This document shows positions 20,708 through 33,248 of a stretch of DNA of 64,000 nucleotides, piece after piece. Location of the stretch: the NCBI GenBank assembly GCA_029851415.1, contig CM056742.1, positions 86,728,748 through 86,792,747 on the forward strand. Direction: 5' to 3'. A program made the translations under genes and the position numbers. Source of the DNA: Eretmocerus hayati. Its lineage: Eukaryota > Arthropoda > Insecta > Hymenoptera > Aphelinidae. Every line of letters starts with the position of its first letter. Position 1 is the stretch's first letter. The notes beneath the pieces were generated by a model. The model had not been told where the DNA came from, did no database searches, and was given only the letters and a program-made list of their open reading frames with translations.

Positions 20708-21730
20708 TGTGATGTCCTGTGCGATCGCGCTTCTAAGGAGAAGATCGACATTTCGAGAAACTCCACGAAAGCGTTGAGCCGAGAAAGAAAAAGAGCACAG
20801 CCTTGCATCCTTATTGTCGTTTTCCAAAATTTTCCATCTTAAGAACCTTCGCGAAACTATCGCCTCGTAATATAGAAACCGCGCAGGTATCACTGACCCT
20901 GCCATAAATTCCAATGGTGAAACGCTTGCCACGGACACGTTTTCACCAAAGTAATGCGCGACTGAAGGTGAATCATTTCCAATCTAGAACCTTCTGGCGA
21001 AGAAGTTTCCAGATCATCCCATGTTATTCTTCTTCGATATTTATCCTGAAACATTACTTTATTCAACTTTTACTCGAAATATCTAATACTTATTTTGATA
21101 GAAAAAAATATGTTATCAACTGTTTCAAGATTTGAGCATGATGTTACGTTAAGTTTTCCAATACTCAAAATATTGTAAACGTTCAAATTACTCAATTGAA
21201 GTATCTACGTTCAGAATAATTTTAAGCAATTTTTGATTAAGGTTAGTTTAAGAAGAATATAGTGAAAATGAAACTTACTTTTCAAAGTAAAACTAGTAGA
21301 GTAATTTTTCTTCTCTCAAAACTATGGCTAATCAAATCATTAGATCAATTCTTATTATCAGAAAATTCTTCGAAGAGAAAGAAATCTTCCATAGAGAAAC
21401 GATGAAAAAAAAGTTTTTTTTTTCATATATATTATTGAACTGATATTATAAATATATATATGTATATAATTCTTAAATTTCATCTCATGAATCTGAATTA
21501 GTTAAGAACGTCCATTCTTAAACTTTGTTCATTTCGGAAGATTAAAGGAAACCTTCACTTGGACTAATTTCATACAAATTTAGCGAGTAAGTTTTCTTAG
21601 AATAATACCCGTGGTGCCATCTTTTGTTCAATATTCTTCCGCCCACATCTCAAAAATAATGCGTACGAGACCCTTTTTGCCCCTACTATGGCAAAGGACA
21701 AGACAACTGACCTGTGGCGAGGGGCTAGGG

Positions 21731-21767
21731 TATAAATAGAGCCATGCTTGCATTTTTCGACAGTCTG
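21731..21767 (+). promoter_or_regulatory. LTR core promoter (TATA plus initiator)
   Basis: GGGTATAAATAGAGCC supplies a near-perfect TATA box. About 30 bases downstream lies CGACAGTCTG, an initiator-like site. This marks the U3/R border in the proposed 3' LTR, and the downstream AATAAA would end transcripts in R. Confidence 0.55.
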
Positions 21768-21901
21768 CTCAAGTCGGCTGGAAGACACCTCAAATTCTAA
21801 ATCGCGTGTTCACTGTCTTCTTCAAGTTCAACGCTTTCAACTGTTTAAAATACCAAGCACCACGGGCGATATAATATTTGGTTTATATTGAAAATAATCG
21901 G

Positions 21902-21907
21902 AATAAA
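21902..21907 (+). terminator. Poly(A) signal in 3' LTR
   Basis: AATAAA about 140 bases after the proposed transcription start and about 360 bases before the LTR end. This is the expected place for the R-region poly(A) signal of an LTR element. Confidence 0.5.
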
Positions 21908-22261
21908 CCAGTAAGTATCACGAATCAAAATCTAGTATCATTTCATTCGAGTCACTTTTCTATTTCTATAATAATGATCCTCCTCCACTCACACGGGGTC
22001 TGGTACAGTCTCAGGCTCTGCGAGTCGCCATCCATCCTGTTCCTATCCCCTTGAATCTAAAGTTTGGTCGGGTAATTCGTCCTTGGCAGCCAAGGCGGAA
22101 ATCCTCCGACCGAGCCTAGGATTCAATCCTTCAATCTCAATCTCGGTCCTTCCTCAGAGAAAAACCAAGTGTCAACGAGCCCGAAGAGAGATCCCGAGTC
22201 AGTGGACTGGTGTATAGGCTCAAAGGTCGAAAATTGAAATAGTAACGCATTCGACGTTACA

Positions 22262-24059
22262 CTATAATCCATGAAATGTAAAATACAATTTTCCTCTGAT
22301 GGCAGTACCATCGAGGACGTAAGATTTGTTCGTTTTGGAATGTCCCACTTGATTCATAAAGCTGACAAATTGTTCGGATGCTGTACAAACAGTCGTAATG
22401 TGCCAACATCTGGTTACGATCCAAGCACAAATCTCCTGTCCTGGGAAAAAGAAAATACTTCAGTATCCTTGTAATATCTTGAAATGTAATGAACCCATTC
22501 CCAATGAATTGAACAAGAACTAAACCAGGTAATTGATCACTTTGTTTCTACCGATAATTGATTCTTTCTCTTATTAAACTGAACCAGATGGAAAATTTAT
22601 TGGAATACTTGGAAAGAAAATATATCAAAGATGTGTACTCACATAATTCAACAATGCTGGCTAATATAATCGGACACAATGTATATCAATAACTATCAAT
22701 GAAAGGTTCCATTTTGACCATTGGATAAGCTCTGACAGTTGCTTTTGAATTTGGGACATGACGTCCAAACCATTGGAGTAGCCAACACATACAATCAATG
22801 TTTTATAATTTTCTCTCCCTGGAAAATACAATATGCACAATTTATCTCAGATTTGTATACAATGTTCGCTACAACATCCACATACCTTTACAATCTCTTG
22901 TTTGAATCTGTGACATGATTTCTGTATTAACTAAGAGTTTGCATCTGAACCACCTGAGTAACTGACTCGTAGTCGAAAATTTGTGATGTACTTGTGCACT
23001 TGCAAAAAACTTCAACACAGACTTAAAGTATTGAGATATGTTTGCTTCCTCTAATATGCTTCTTTTACACATGCAGTATATTCCCCATACACAACGTGGT
23101 AGCTGATTGACTTTTTATTTCAATAAATTCCTCGCTTCTGAAAATCAATAAAACGAGATCAGTAAAACAAACAAGTGCTTGCATATGCATGCAAGGAAGT
23201 AAAACTCACCCGCAGTCGAGGTGAACAAAACAATGTTCAAGTAATGTGTAATGTTCAAGTAAGTAAAATTCACATTAGGCCCCAACTTTGCATCATTTTG
23301 ACGTCTTCCACTACAATCCATTATACTCCAACGATGGGTCTTGGAATGGATATAAGTATACCTTGAGATGGCCTTGGCATGTTTGCAATTAAAACTGGAT
23401 CAATGGCACTACAAACTTTTGCAAATTCCTACAACTGTGTATGAAATGGTTACGGTTACAATTTTTTTATCGACCTCAATGAAACCAGTTAACATCAGAT
23501 GAACGTTTGCTCACCAAAAAGCCATTGCTGAATATGCAAATTCATGCAAAATCTGTGCTAGAGCTGTACCTTGAGGCACTTGAAGTAGGATTGCTGTAGA
23601 CAGCTTCGACACACGCCTGACATTTTGAAAAGTTTGGTGGCTCCAATCTTCTTCTTCTTCTTCCTCTGTTTTCAATCATATCGGCTAAGTATTTCTTCTA
23701 ATGCTCTTTGGCTGTAATCTGCAGTTCGATAGAAGTGGTTTGAGCTTGATCGCGGCTAATTCATTCATAGCCGTTGATGTTTCGAGCTCAAAGTGGATGG
23801 ATGCGGGATAGCCTGTAACGTAATAGGTTATGTTTCAAGACGCATGGAAGATCTGGGTAACGCGTCATCTCAATACATTGTTGATATTTCATGGCGCACA
23901 TCTCATACGATTTTTGGAATCGCTCAATCATCGCACGCACAAATCAATTTCGAATGTTTACATACTTGTGGCTACAAGGTTTGTACACGCGTCTTTACAC
24001 GAGCAATAATGCTGCGCTGGCTCAATTACGAGCTCAATCCGCGCTCTATCGCGCTCTCT
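22262..24059. other. Intergenic, nothing recognised
   Basis: AT-rich sequence with short random frames only. I found no domain, terminal repeat or tandem array. Confidence 0.4.
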
Positions 24060-24910
24060 CAACCGCGTGAGCGAAGGAACTGCTTGGACCGAGTGATTTT
24101 TCTGAAAGGTTTCTCATTATTTAAACGCGTTAACTTTTCGTGGATCAATCTTCATCAAATACTTCCTTTTCGCATTTGTGAAAGGTATCCGAACATCTTG
24201 ATTTTGGCAAAAAAACGGAATGTCGAATTTTCCAGCAACGTGGAAACGTAGGGCAGTTTATTTTCTCCAACAAATTACCATCCTTTCAACGCGTTTACTG
24301 GCAATGGATCATTGAAAATCAATCTAATTAATTTGGGTCTTGAAACAACTCTCTCTCTGCCAATGGCAGATATATTTACGAAGACAAAAAGAAATTTCGA
24401 ATTTCCCCGGAAAGTATACGAGTTGGAGAGTGAAGTTTCGAAGCGATTTATCATCATTTTTACGCGTTCACTTTGATCAATCAATACCAGTCAAATCAAT
24501 TCAAAGTATCAGAATGACCTCTGACAATCAGAGGAGGTATATATGGAATACCTTGGTTATTGTAAAACAATGATTCCGAATTTTTTGGAACCACTAAGCG
24601 TTGGAGAGCACATTTTTACAAGAATTCTTAACCCACCTTACTTCACGTGGATGATTCGAATTGATATCGACAAACGACCTAATAAATTTGAGGTTTCCAA
24701 CCACTTTCTTCGCACGCAAAAGAGGCACATACAATCACCTTGGACATTGCAGAAGGATGATCCCGGATTTTCCTGTCAAGTTTAAGCTATGCAAGCTATG
24801 TACGCTATCTCAAAGGATTCTCATTCTTTCAACGCGTTCGCTGTACGTTGATCAATCAATGTGAATCTGATCAATTCGAGGTTTTGCACCCGTCCTCGTC
24901 TCTGCTTCAA
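24060..24910. repeat. Degenerate ~175-bp satellite, about 5 monomers
   Basis: A conserved core like TTTCAACGCGTTNACTTT...GATCAATCAAT recurs near 24124, 24287, 24461 and 24828, with a decayed copy near 24640. A second landmark, CGAATTTTCC followed by GGAA or similar, recurs between them near 24222, 24395, 24571 and 24762. Spacing of 163-185 bp and alternation of the two landmarks show a head-to-tail array of diverged monomers rather than chance. Confidence 0.55.
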
Positions 24911-25895
24911 AGTTATGACTAATCAGGACTTGACCGGCATATACGAGACATGGTTAATCTGAGATACGAAGCAATAGAAACAACTCATTTGCAATGACTC
25001 ATGATATACGTACAGTAACGTGCGAAAGGCGTGAATGGTGCAATCAAATCCTGTATTGCTCAAAAAGTCAATTACTCGGGCCCAGATCATTGTAGAGAAA
25101 ATTCATGATCGATAATCATTCAAAAGAGGACAAAAAATGCTGATTCTCAATTGGGTCTTAATAATTGTTCCAATCCTCGCTGGTGGCACGAGCAGCTAAT
25201 GTAAGTTGGCCAATAAAGAAATGTTCCCACGTTTTTAGATGCTGTTTTCACGCGAATGAAGATAGAACGGTTTTATAGGAATCATATTGAAGAACGAGGA
25301 AATCTCATTTGCTAAAGTCTCTCGATTATTTTTCCCGAGGTGTGAAAGCTGTCAATGTAGCCAGAACTGGAGATGTTCTAAACGGCAGCTGGTAGATTTT
25401 TTCAGAATTCTTCAAGTTGCATCAGCTGTTCTTGCCAGGAAGGATTGAGAAAAATCCAAAACCATATGGGATCATCATGAATTTCTTCCACTTGAATGAT
25501 TTCGTTTTCCAATTTCTCTACTTTGATTTAGGCCCGAGTATTTGACGGTTGAGTAAAAGAGAATTTTATTCCACCGTTTACGCATTCTTGCACGGGACTG
25601 TAATTTGAAAACTTTTATTCAAAATTTATAGAGGTAAAATGAGTGGTGATTTGGTTGTAAGGGTGGTTCTCATATTTTTCGACGTACTTGAAATGCGGCA
25701 TTTACATTGGAATATTCTGAGAATCTGAAAGATTGTATTTCAGTGTTCCAAATCTTTTAGTGATTTCTGATCAGCCACTCATTCTTGGCATCGGGTGAGA
25801 AAGTGACAAATACACGATTGAATGATTGTCGCTTCCCCATGATACATTAAGGGGGCGCATATATTTCACCTATACTTTGCCATTAGATTTGATCT
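24911..25895. other. Intergenic, nothing recognised
   Basis: AT-rich, no open frame of note and no repeat structure seen. Confidence 0.4.
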
Positions 25896-26996
25896 GTAGT
25901 CTGGGCTCCCACCGATGCTCCCGTATGCACTTCATTATTTCCTCCGGGAAATCTTAAGGTTTTCCTACGTATTTTGATGCGTTAAGTCGATTTTCCGAGG
26001 TCGCTTTTCCGAATTTCAATTCTTTTTTTTGTTATTAACAATTTTGTGTTTGAAATTGAGGTCTTTCGGCAAGTATTTCGAGTTATATGCATTTTCCGGG
26101 AAAGCTTCATCGGATCAAAGTTGTAAATCGTAAGATTTCCCGCTAGAAAGGTCCTCACAAGTTTCCTGGGAAATGAAAACCCCAGTCGGAAAGAGCGCGA
26201 GAAGCGCTCGGCGTGGTTAACATGTGTTTAAATGAAGCCGTCGACAGTGCGCTGTTTGATGCACTGCCATTTTCACAATTTTTATTTTTTTGCGAAGCGA
26301 CCTGGCTCATGTTGTAGAGGAACAGGTCTACTTTGATATGGTGTGAATTAGATTCAGAAGGGATCGAATAGTTTTGGACTTTTGACGAAGCAGAAAAAAA
26401 TCGAGCAAAGGGCATACATGTGTGCGAGTGCGACAAGCAAACGCACGTAGTGTATGAGCCTATCGGACACGCACACATGTATGCCCTTTGCTCGATTTTT
26501 TTTCTGCTTCGTCAAAAGTCCAAAACTATTCGATCCCTTCTGAATCTAATTCAGACCATATCAAAGTAGACTTGTTCTTCTACAACATGAGCCAGGTCGC
26601 TTCGCAAAAAATGAAAGTTGTGGAAATGGCAGTGCATCAAACAGCGCACTGTCGATGGCTTCATTTAAATGCATGTTAACCGCGCCGAGCGCTTTTCGCG
26701 CTCTTTCCGACTGGGGTTTTCATTTCCTAGGAAACTTGTGAGGACCTTTTTTGTGAGGAATTTTACGATCTACAACTTTGATCTGATAAAGCTTCCCCAG
26801 GAAATGCATATAACTCGAGATATTCGCTAAAAACCTCAATGTTGCATACAAAATTGTTAATAACAAAAAAAGTAATCAAAATTCGGAAAAGCGGCCTCAA
26901 AAATCGATTCAGTGCATCAGAATACGTAGGAAAACATTAAGGTTTTCCGGAGGAAATGAAGTGCATACGGGAGCATTGGTGGGCACCCTGACTACT
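25896..26996. mobile_element. Foldback element with ~530-bp inverted arms
   Basis: The left arm (25896-26426) and right arm (26470-26996) are long imperfect inverted copies separated by about 43 bases. At the centre, GGGCATACATGTGTGCG on the left faces its complement on the right. The outer ends read GTAGTC then GGG..CCCACCRATGCTCCC when read inward. The arms contain mirrored open frames, which are by-products. A similar terminal sequence occurs alone at 31755-31782. No clear target-site duplication was found. It would form a very stable hairpin in RNA or single-stranded DNA. Confidence 0.75.
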
Positions 26997-27023
26997 GGGG
27001 AAATTCGATGTTCAGAGAACGAA

Positions 27024-28154
27024 TCACTTCACCTCATTACGCAGCGTGTTCATCGGCGTCGCTTTCGTAATCTCCATCGGCGTCGCTTTCGGAATCCCCA
27101 TCTTCGTCTCCTCATCAGAATCTTCTCCTGATTGACGAGCACGGTCAGGGTGGTTATACCGGCGCTCTCTTGTCAGTTGTATCATCCGATCACTTGGTTG
27201 AAACCGTGCGGCGTGACGATGGAAGCCGTGGATCCTGTTACAGTTGCGCAAAAGATCGAGATTGATTCTTAGCCGAGTCCACACTAATCTTTCTGCGCTG
27301 AATCCTCTCTCGGCTTCGGCATTTGAATGGCTCATAGCTAGTAGGTTCATGGCAAACTGGCCCAAATTTATGAGTATTGCACCTTGATCGGGATTTTGAT
27401 CTTGAGCCTCCTGAGGGACTCGAAACTCTCGCACTTGGTCCCAAAACGTGTCAATTTTCATGCCAGGTCGGAGTATGGGATGGTGTTGAAGTAGCCGATC
27501 CCATTCATCTTCGATCACTTCTGCATCGACCCCATGCAATGCTCTTGGGAAGCTATGCATGACTCCACGGATTGCACCAGGGTTTTGCGCATGATATTCT
27601 GCACTAACAGCATTGGCAGGCATGAAGCACTCAAGTCCAGCGTAGTTCCGCCAATAGCGCTCTAGCCGTTCAGATATGCGCGTCGCTAGCCTAATTAGAT
27701 ATCTCTGGATGCGTATCAACACCTCATTACCTGCTTCTCTGATGATTAAGACTTTCTCCAAACATAGTCGGCCAATTGCCATGAAGAGTGGATTTCTATG
27801 GTGAGCAGGATCTTGTGGGTCGATCTCTTCTATGGGGGTGCTTTGGAGGTATTCTCTATCCAAGACGCAATCTAGAATATCTAGATAAGCCTCCATGATA
27901 TGGAAGTAGACCCCTGGCAGAATTACATCATTTGTTTGCATCCACCCATTTAAGTTTACCATTGTTGGTAGTATATGGTTCAAGAAAAGGTGGAGAGCCT
28001 TCGATAATGGATGGTCCATTCTGTCAATCAGCGCTCTCGCCTGTCTAGCCACAACAACATTCCTTTCTTGACTCACAACGACTAAGGTGGCCCGCACAGG
28101 GTTCCGATTGTACAGCAAGATGTCAATAGCCAGCCCCAATGTCAACCACCTCAT
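27024..28154 (-). CDS. hAT transposase C-terminal part
   Basis: This 376-codon frame matches the C-terminal half of hAT-superfamily transposases, cut-and-paste enzymes that move DNA transposons. It opens with MRWLTLGLAIDILL, a typical post-catalytic segment after the large insertion. A helical region follows, then the hAT dimerisation signature AMSHSNAEAERGFSAERLVW (N-A-E-A-E-R-x-F-S) near residues 280-300, and a charged tail with a short repeated IPKATPMEITKATPM. The frame is intact, but the start is probably an internal ATG in a longer exon, because the DDE residues lie in other exons to the right (33.2-34.0 kb). It abuts a foldback element on its 3' side. Confidence 0.8.
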   Translation of the reverse strand: MRWLTLGLAIDILLYNRNPVRATLVVVSQERNVVVARQARALIDRMDHPLSKALHLFLNHILPTMVNLNGWMQTNDVILPGVYFHIMEAYLDILDCVLDREYLQSTPIEEIDPQDPAHHRNPLFMAIGRLCLEKVLIIREAGNEVLIRIQRYLIRLATRISERLERYWRNYAGLECFMPANAVSAEYHAQNPGAIRGVMHSFPRALHGVDAEVIEDEWDRLLQHHPILRPGMKIDTFWDQVREFRVPQEAQDQNPDQGAILINLGQFAMNLLAMSHSNAEAERGFSAERLVWTRLRINLDLLRNCNRIHGFHRHAARFQPSDRMIQLTRERRYNHPDRARQSGEDSDEETKMGIPKATPMEITKATPMNTLRNEVK

Positions 28155-30139
28155 GAGAAATGGTGCGTGAGGCGCCCGTATCCAGATTCATCTCTACCTT
28201 CAAATAAGCGATGATGTAAACATTTCCAGATTGAGAGGAATTTTCAAATTATGACAGATTTCCTGAATTTTCGTCCATTTAGACGTTCATTAAATCAATC
28301 ATATCTGTAAATGACCACGTTGTTCATGTACCTCGGGGAAATCATTATAAAAACCACAAAAAAGCCTATGGAACTTCTCCGTTCTGGGAATTTTCCACGT
28401 GTTTTGCGAGTGTCCGCGTAATTGACGCGACGTTGAGATTCTGAAGAAGCCCTCGCCCAACTTGTCATTTAACCACGTTTCGTTTTGACAAAGTTGTCAT
28501 CCAAGTACTTCATCGACTCCTCGTATTAGAGGCAAAATTTTCCCCGAGCTTAGAGGCGAAATGCATAAACAACAAAGCTGCGGAAATAACCTCACCTTTC
28601 CTTACCTCATTTGAAAATATTGGGAGCTATACGATGATGTAAGATTAGAGTGATCAAGCTGTTTCAGACAATTTTCTCATCGTCTTCCTCATTCACGGCT
28701 ACGCTAGTTTGGATTGCGATTAGGACAAAATTGCACAATTGTTCTAAGATCAATGTTTGGAGGCGTTTGGCTACACCTTCGGTTGCCTTGAATTTCGACG
28801 TCAAATGTCGGATTTTCATCCAGTTGGGGAATAATTTTACCTCGAAGCGTTTCCCTTCTACCGTCCGAAGTAAAAATGTTCTCGAAGAGATGTACAGTGT
28901 TTTCAATCCCAATGTGGCATTATTCGTTTTCACACGCCCCAATCTGGATATTTGCAAGTTTAACTTGAGAAAGTGTCATTTTCGAATTGAGAGAATCTCT
29001 TGAATCATGCGACTTGACCTAGAAGTACTACCGCACAAATTGAAGATTCGATTCTGAACGTCTGTCTACTCAACTCCCAAGGTGTTCCTGGAGAACTTGG
29101 AAAATCCGGAATTTGCTGAAATTTGAAAGTCATCCGTCGTTTGGAGCGGGCGTTAATGACTCAAGGAAGAGATGAGGCAGTGCAGATCCTTAGAAGTCCG
29201 GTCCAAGTGGGGTGCTGTTGGGTAAAATATTTGGGGCGAATTTTTTGCGGGATCCTCTGTAGCCCACGCCTCTCTTGACGGATTTTTCAGGCCAAAATCT
29301 GGTATCAATCTGTTTCAATCAAATGTGTTCGAAGAATTGAGTGAATTTGTTACCTTGGATTCCAAGTCTACTACCAAGACAATTCAACAGAATTAACAGA
29401 TTTTGATCAGAAAAAATCGAAAACATCTGTTGGTAATTGTCGCAAAACTTTTCTTTTTCAAGTGATGAGCAGTTTTGAAATTGAAACACGCAAATTTTCC
29501 AAATTTCAACCATAAAGAGGATCAAAAATGGAGTGAAAACTCAAAGTTGTCATCGAAGGCATCCGTTTACAAGAATTTTCTCTATGATACTCACCGTTCG
29601 AGAACTACTGTTTCCAGAACAGAACATATTTTTTTACAAGCGATGGTAACGGAAAATTTCCTATGAAATAAGTGGAATACCATACCCATAGTATACTAGG
29701 GTACGATTTTATAGAGACATAATACCAATTTATATTTCTATGCTCGATTGAGATAGTCAAATGAGCCCACAGCAGTGAGGAACTGTAAGCATAAATACCA
29801 TAGAGACCCGTGGAAAATATCAAGTTTTGGCCCGGAAACGTTGCTTCTCGCGATTGAATATTGCAGAGGATATACTAGGGAACGAGGTTCCTCGCTTATA
29901 AGATTAATTTTTCACTTCATTGTTGTTTTAATACCGAGTTCAAAATTGCAAATTCTAGTTGTGAGGAAGAAAAATGACAAGTGATCTTTTATATACAAAA
30001 TGAGTCAATTCCAAGCGATTTGAAGCCAAGGTGAAGAATCTCACGAAATTGTTAAAGTCAATTCGATTCAAACGAATTGTGATGGAATGTCTACCCTGCA
30101 ATAGCATCGTCAAGAGAGCGATCTTAGGAGGATACTGCA
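28155..30139. other. Probable intron or spacer of the hAT gene
   Basis: No recognised coding sequence on either strand, only short frames. It lies between the C-terminal and catalytic hAT exons and may be intronic if these belong to one gene. Confidence 0.35.
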
Positions 30140-30866
30140 GGGGCCCTATTGAAGTATAATTTCACGCAAATCGCACGCGTGCGAGCGTGATTTTGCGCGC
30201 GTAAAGTGTATGGATTTTTGCTGCAACCGCCGTATTTTAAGCTAGTTGGAAAAATGAGGTAAATGGAATAATGAAATAGTTTTAACGAACTCTTTCGACT
30301 GTACTTATAGGGACAGGCATCATGGCACGGGCATGCTTAGTCAAGGGTCGAGACATTCTTAATGAACACGGGGAAACGATACAAATGTCTCCAAAGAACT
30401 GGACATGAAGAGGAAAAATTTTCAAAGCAGACATCGAAATTGAAGAATACGGATATGTCCGCGTTAAGTCGGCTGATCTGTTTTAAAAAAAAGTTATGTG
30501 AATTCTTTAGGCAGAATTCTTCCTTTATATGTATGAAGAAAGAGAATGATAAATTGCCTCACTATTCTCACCTCAGGATCTCTGAGCTTCAACTTCAATT
30601 CCTGCTTTGAAAAATTTTCCTACCATGTACAATTTTTTGGAGATGTTTCTCTGTGTTCATGATAAAATATCTTGAATCTCGAGTGAGCATGCACCTGTCT
30701 CAATAAGTGCATTCAGAGAGGTTCATTCAAACTCTTTCATATTCACCTTATTATCCCTACTAGGTTGTAATACGGCGGCCGCAGCAAAAATCAATACATT
30801 TTACGCGCGTTATTATGCTCGCCGCACGTGTGCGATTTGCGCGGAATATTACTTATATAGGGTCCC
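30140..30866. mobile_element. Foldback MITE, copy 1 of a tandem pair
   Basis: It starts GGGGCCCTATTGAAGTA and ends with the inverted equivalent (TATATAGGGTCCC). Terminal inverted repeats are at least 60 bp and include CGCACGCGTGCGAGC. The inner halves also mirror each other, for example the CATGCTTAGTCAAGGGTCGAGA side and a TCTCGAGTGAGCATG side, so the whole 727 bp is one long hairpin. No transposase is present. Confidence 0.7.
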
Positions 30867-30867
30867 A

Positions 30868-31576
30868 GGGGCCCTATTGAAGTAGAAATTCGCGCAAGTC
30901 GCACGCGTGTGAGCATGATTTTGCGCGAGTAAGATATATTAATTTTTGCTGCGACCGTCATGTCATAACCTAGTTGGAAAATAGTTTAAATAAACTCTTC
31001 CGACTGCACTTACTGGAACAGGCATCACGATACGTGCATGCTCACTCAAGAGTCAAGATATTCTTAATGAACACAGAAAAACAATACCAACGTTTCCAAA
31101 AAACTGGACATACAGAGAAAAATTTTTCAAAGCAGACATCGAAATTGAAGCCTACGAATATAACTGCGGTAAGACGGCTGATCAGTTTCACAAAAATTTT
31201 GTGAACTCTTCAGGCAGAAGTCTTCATTCATATGTATGAGGTGAGAGAATAATGAATTGTCTCACTATTCTTACCTCAGTATCGCTGAGCTTCAACTTCA
31301 GTCCCTACTTTGAAAAATTTTCCTACCATGTAGAGTTTTCTGGAGACGTTGGTATTGTTCCTTCGTATTCATGAGAAATATCTTGACTCTTGAGTAAGCA
31401 TGCACCGTTACGCCTGTCCCAATAAGTGTAGTCAGAAGAGTTTATTGAAACTATCTCATATTTACCCTGTTTTCTCAACTATTGATACGGCGAGCAAAAA
31501 TCAATACATTTTAAGCGCACGAAATCATGCTCGTCAAGCGTGCGATTTACGCGAAATTTTACTCCAATAGGGCCCC
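30868..31576. mobile_element. Foldback MITE, copy 2 of a tandem pair
   Basis: The second member of the same family (709 bp) starts one base after copy 1 and has the same orientation and inner order. It ends CAATAGGGCCCC. The copies differ at many positions, so they are not a recent duplication. No shared 8-bp flanking duplication was found. Confidence 0.7.
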
Positions 31577-33206
31577 AGAACAACTCCGCCCGAATAATTT
31601 TTTTAACGCGAGCTGTGTACGATGAACTAATTTTGTTTCAAAAATCGAGCGTATCTCAATTTTAATCGATCTTTCCTTCATGACCCAAAACACACCCTGG
31701 AAATGTGATTTCGAATATCCTGGAGACCCGAGAATTATCAGAGAATTTTTCTTGGGGCATCGGTGGACACCGTTACTACTAGTCCAAGCTGTGACATTTT
31801 CTCTAAGGGGACCTTTTTCAAGAAGCTAGTCAATTCATTCAAAAATGACGACGAATCCCTTTTTCTAGGGCATACTCCAATGGCCTCTCGTTATTTGATC
31901 GAAATGTGTTCCTCCGTGATTCTCGAAGTTAGATGCTCTGCTGTTTGTGAAAATTCTCTCCTTGCTGAAAATTCTACAGCTCAGCTCGAGAGTGACGTAG
32001 AGAGACATCCAGGAATGGATTTTCAAACCCTAGGCTTGTTTATCCACGACTCCCATTTTTCATTTTAGAACATTCCTGTGCCACACAGGCGCACTGGTGC
32101 ACAAGGCAAGACGTCCTCTGAAAAATTTTTGGAATTGACGCGTTCTCAAGCTGAGACGGGAAAGACCCGGAATTGAGCAGATAAAAAGTGAGTAGGCCAT
32201 GTTGAAGTGCGCGAAAGAGACATTCAAATTCATTCTGCTTATCTTTGATAAAGCCCTTTTCAGTGAAGTGGGGCATAGTCGTCCTTGATACAAAATTAAC
32301 ACAAAAAAGTTTTGGCTCTCTTCGAGCTTCCCACCTATGATCCATGTGTCGCATGTTTTGACTGGACCGTATGGAAGATTATAGGATATTTCCTCTGGAG
32401 AATCGTGAAAAATAACGAAATGATCAACCATTCAGGGACATGAGCGATCATTGAAAATAACAATTTCGTAAGTTGAGACACTTGAAGCGAACCTTGTTGC
32501 CACAATTTCTATGCTGTAGCGCACAACAAAATCCATATATACCTCGATACCCTTGATCTGTGTACTGCGGAGACCCAAAATAGCCCATGCAATATTCCCC
32601 GGACCCCTTAAGGGGTGAAAGATTTTGCACTCATCTAATCTGTTACACTTCAGAGGATTTTTATCTGTGCTATTATACCTCCGATTGAACTTCGAGCTAG
32701 GGATAAGCTTCGATCGAAATGCGTGGAAAATTTTCAGTATTGGTCGCACACGCATTTTTGGATCCATGTCAAGTATAGTAGTACCTATGTGTCAGTTTGA
32801 TTTTTGTCACAGCTTTGAGCTCATGAGCTTGCTTCAAGACCTACAAAATGAGATGAACGACTTCTTTCAACTAACTAGAGCCGGGATATCTTAGTTTGTA
32901 ACGTGATTTTCTGCAATCAAACGATGGTGTGGCTAGTTTGTCTCGATAGTTGTTTCCCGACGCTGCGACTAGGCAACCGAGCTGAAATCAACTCGCTTTA
33001 TCTGCGTAAATTTCACTCTGAAAAGAAGCAAAGGTCGAAATGGGCAAGAATTCACTGCTATTGTTCAAAACGCAAGAGACATTTTGTCCGAAGCACTATG
33101 ATATATATATCATTATAGTGTTTCAAACATGATGAAAATTTGGGGTAACATTTGCGGGTGGATGCTTTCCAAGATCTTGAGTGGATGATAATTAGGTACA
33201 TATAGC
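31577..33206. other. Spacer with one stray terminal repeat
   Basis: No gene is recognised. At 31755-31782 the sequence GGGGCATCGGTGGACACCG followed by TTACTACTA is close to the inverted end of the foldback element at 26996 (same C-C-A-C-C-R-A-T-G-C core). It is probably the right end of a truncated relative. Confidence 0.4.
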
Positions 33207-33248
33207 TTACGTTGGGAAAAAATGTTCATAGCTCATCTTGGTACTCAC

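Larger units (their letters stand above)
6206..22261 (+). mobile_element. Element 1: Gypsy-type LTR element with env, interrupted
   Basis: In order: LTR remnant, proline-tRNA primer site, leader (split by a non-LTR retrotransposon at 6640-11162), Cys-rich leader ORF, gag, protease, RT, RNase H, macrodomain-like linker, integrase, env, polypurine tract and 3' LTR. RT-RNase H-integrase order identifies Ty3/Gypsy rather than Copia. The copy is dead: gag has a frameshift and two stops, pol has stops at 14741 and 15745 and frameshifts near 15030 and 15917, and env has one stop at 19621. No target-site duplication could be matched because the 5' LTR is incomplete. Confidence 0.8.
20708..22261 (+). 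repeat. 3' LTR of element 1 (proposed extent)
   Basis: The block runs from TGTGATGTC to GACGTTACA. These ends are TG...CA and are imperfect inverted repeats of one another (7 of 9 bases). It contains a TATA box (21731-21740), an initiator-like ACAGTC about 30 bases on, and AATAAA (21902-21907). The last 292 bp match the 5' LTR remnant. At 1554 bp it is long but feasible. The alternative is a short element or solo LTR at 21970-22261: that sub-block is flanked by CTAT on both sides (21966-21969 and 22262-22265). Confidence 0.5.

Noticed and set aside
26155..26679. Two similar opposite-strand frames (SASSKVQNYSIPSESNS) as a duplicated gene
   Set aside because: They are mirror images produced by the two arms of the foldback element, and neither has a domain.
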